From Candidatus Omnitrophota bacterium (lineage in GTDB: Bacteria; Omnitrophota; Gorgyraeia; 2-01-FULL-45-10), in the NCBI GenBank assembly GCA_026387135.1, contig JAPLMH010000182.1, positions 1 through 5,329 of the forward strand: a DNA stretch of 5,329 bases. The letters are read 5' to 3'. The notes below the pieces were generated by a model, which was not told where the DNA came from, did no database searches, and saw nothing but the letters and a program-made list of their open reading frames with translations. A program made the translations under genes and the position numbers. Shown piece after piece: positions 5,199 through 5,329 of this stretch. The first letter of the stretch is position 1, and the number at the start of each line of letters is the position of its first letter.

Positions 5199-5329
5199 AA
5201 TTAAAAGAAAAGTCAAAGATACTGGACAAGGAATCGATAGACAAAGCCCTTAAGCGGATGGCGCACGAGATCATAGAGGCGACCAAAACGCATGACGATA
5301 CGGTATTGATAGGCATAAAGAACAGGGGC
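5195..5329 (+). CDS. pyrR: PyrR, pyrimidine operon regulator / uracil phosphoribosyltransferase (N-terminal part)
   Basis: The first 45 codons are present and the frame is open at the window end. In well-studied bacteria PyrR binds pyr mRNA leaders when UMP is high and lowers expression of UMP-synthesis genes; many homologues also convert uracil plus PRPP to UMP. The visible sequence follows the family's N-terminus closely: ILDKESIDKAL (9-19), KRMAHEIIEATK (20-31) and VLIGIKNRG (37-45), equivalent to the family's ILDEQAIRRAL, TRIAHEMIE and LVGIKTRG. The PRPP-binding loop and catalytic residues lie beyond the window. The start is supported by GAGGTG five bases upstream and by the family N-terminus. 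Context adds support: a PyrR-type binding hairpin and attenuator precede it, implying autoregulation. Pyrimidine genes such as pyrB and pyrC would be expected downstream, but this is not seen here. Confidence 0.9.
   Translation, partial: MKLKEKSKILDKESIDKALKRMAHEIIEATKTHDDTVLIGIKNRG

Noticed and set aside
5065..5316. Minus-strand frame of 83 codons across the pyr leader
   Set aside because: It lies antisense to the promoter transcript, hairpins and pyrR start, and shows no family motif or ribosome-binding site of note.

Overview
The window holds a compact run of core bacterial genes, all on the + strand: the C-terminal part of gyrA, a tRNA-Glu(UUC) gene, nagA, glmS, rsmI, and a promoter plus regulatory leader ahead of the start of pyrR. 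There is no sign of a plasmid, phage or insertion sequence. The base composition is balanced, with heavy use of ATA (Ile) and AGG (Arg). Shine-Dalgarno use is uneven: clear before glmS, the leader ORF and pyrR, but absent before nagA and rsmI. Together with the gene content, this would fit an uncultivated phylum such as Omnitrophota. That placement is an impression from style and order, not a demonstrated assignment.

Layout. Bases 1-1251 encode the six-bladed DNA-wrapping domain of gyrase A and a Lys/Glu/Pro-rich tail. A short AT-rich spacer with a heptamer repeat leads to a complete tRNA-Glu with encoded CCA (1289-1366). nagA (1404-2516) overlaps glmS (2504-4363) by 13 bases, and rsmI (4365-5027) follows after one base, so these three look like one translationally coupled unit. 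NagA and GlmS both make glucosamine-6-phosphate, one by salvage of GlcNAc-6-P and one de novo from fructose-6-P, so the pair supplies cell-wall amino sugar. RsmI methylates 16S rRNA and has no obvious metabolic link to them.

The most interesting part is 5028-5198. A near-consensus sigma-70 promoter (perfect TTGACA, 17-bp spacer, extended TGn, TATCAT) starts a short leader. The leader contains a hairpin with a CAGAGA hexaloop resembling the PyrR-binding site of pyrimidine operons, then a 25-codon ORF, then an intrinsic terminator lying inside that ORF. The ORF's stop codon overlaps the pyrR start codon as ATGA. The Shine-Dalgarno of the small ORF forms the 3' strand of the lower stem of the PyrR-type hairpin. 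I see no conventional antiterminator. A plausible reading is that PyrR with bound UMP hides the leader ORF's ribosome-binding site, so the terminator forms; without PyrR, a ribosome on the leader ORF keeps the terminator open and delivers ribosomes to pyrR. This would combine Bacillus-type PyrR binding with enterobacterial-type ribosome-coupled attenuation. It is inferred from sequence only.

There is no gene-free stretch longer than 300 bases. The largest, 5028-5194, is filled by the pyr control region.
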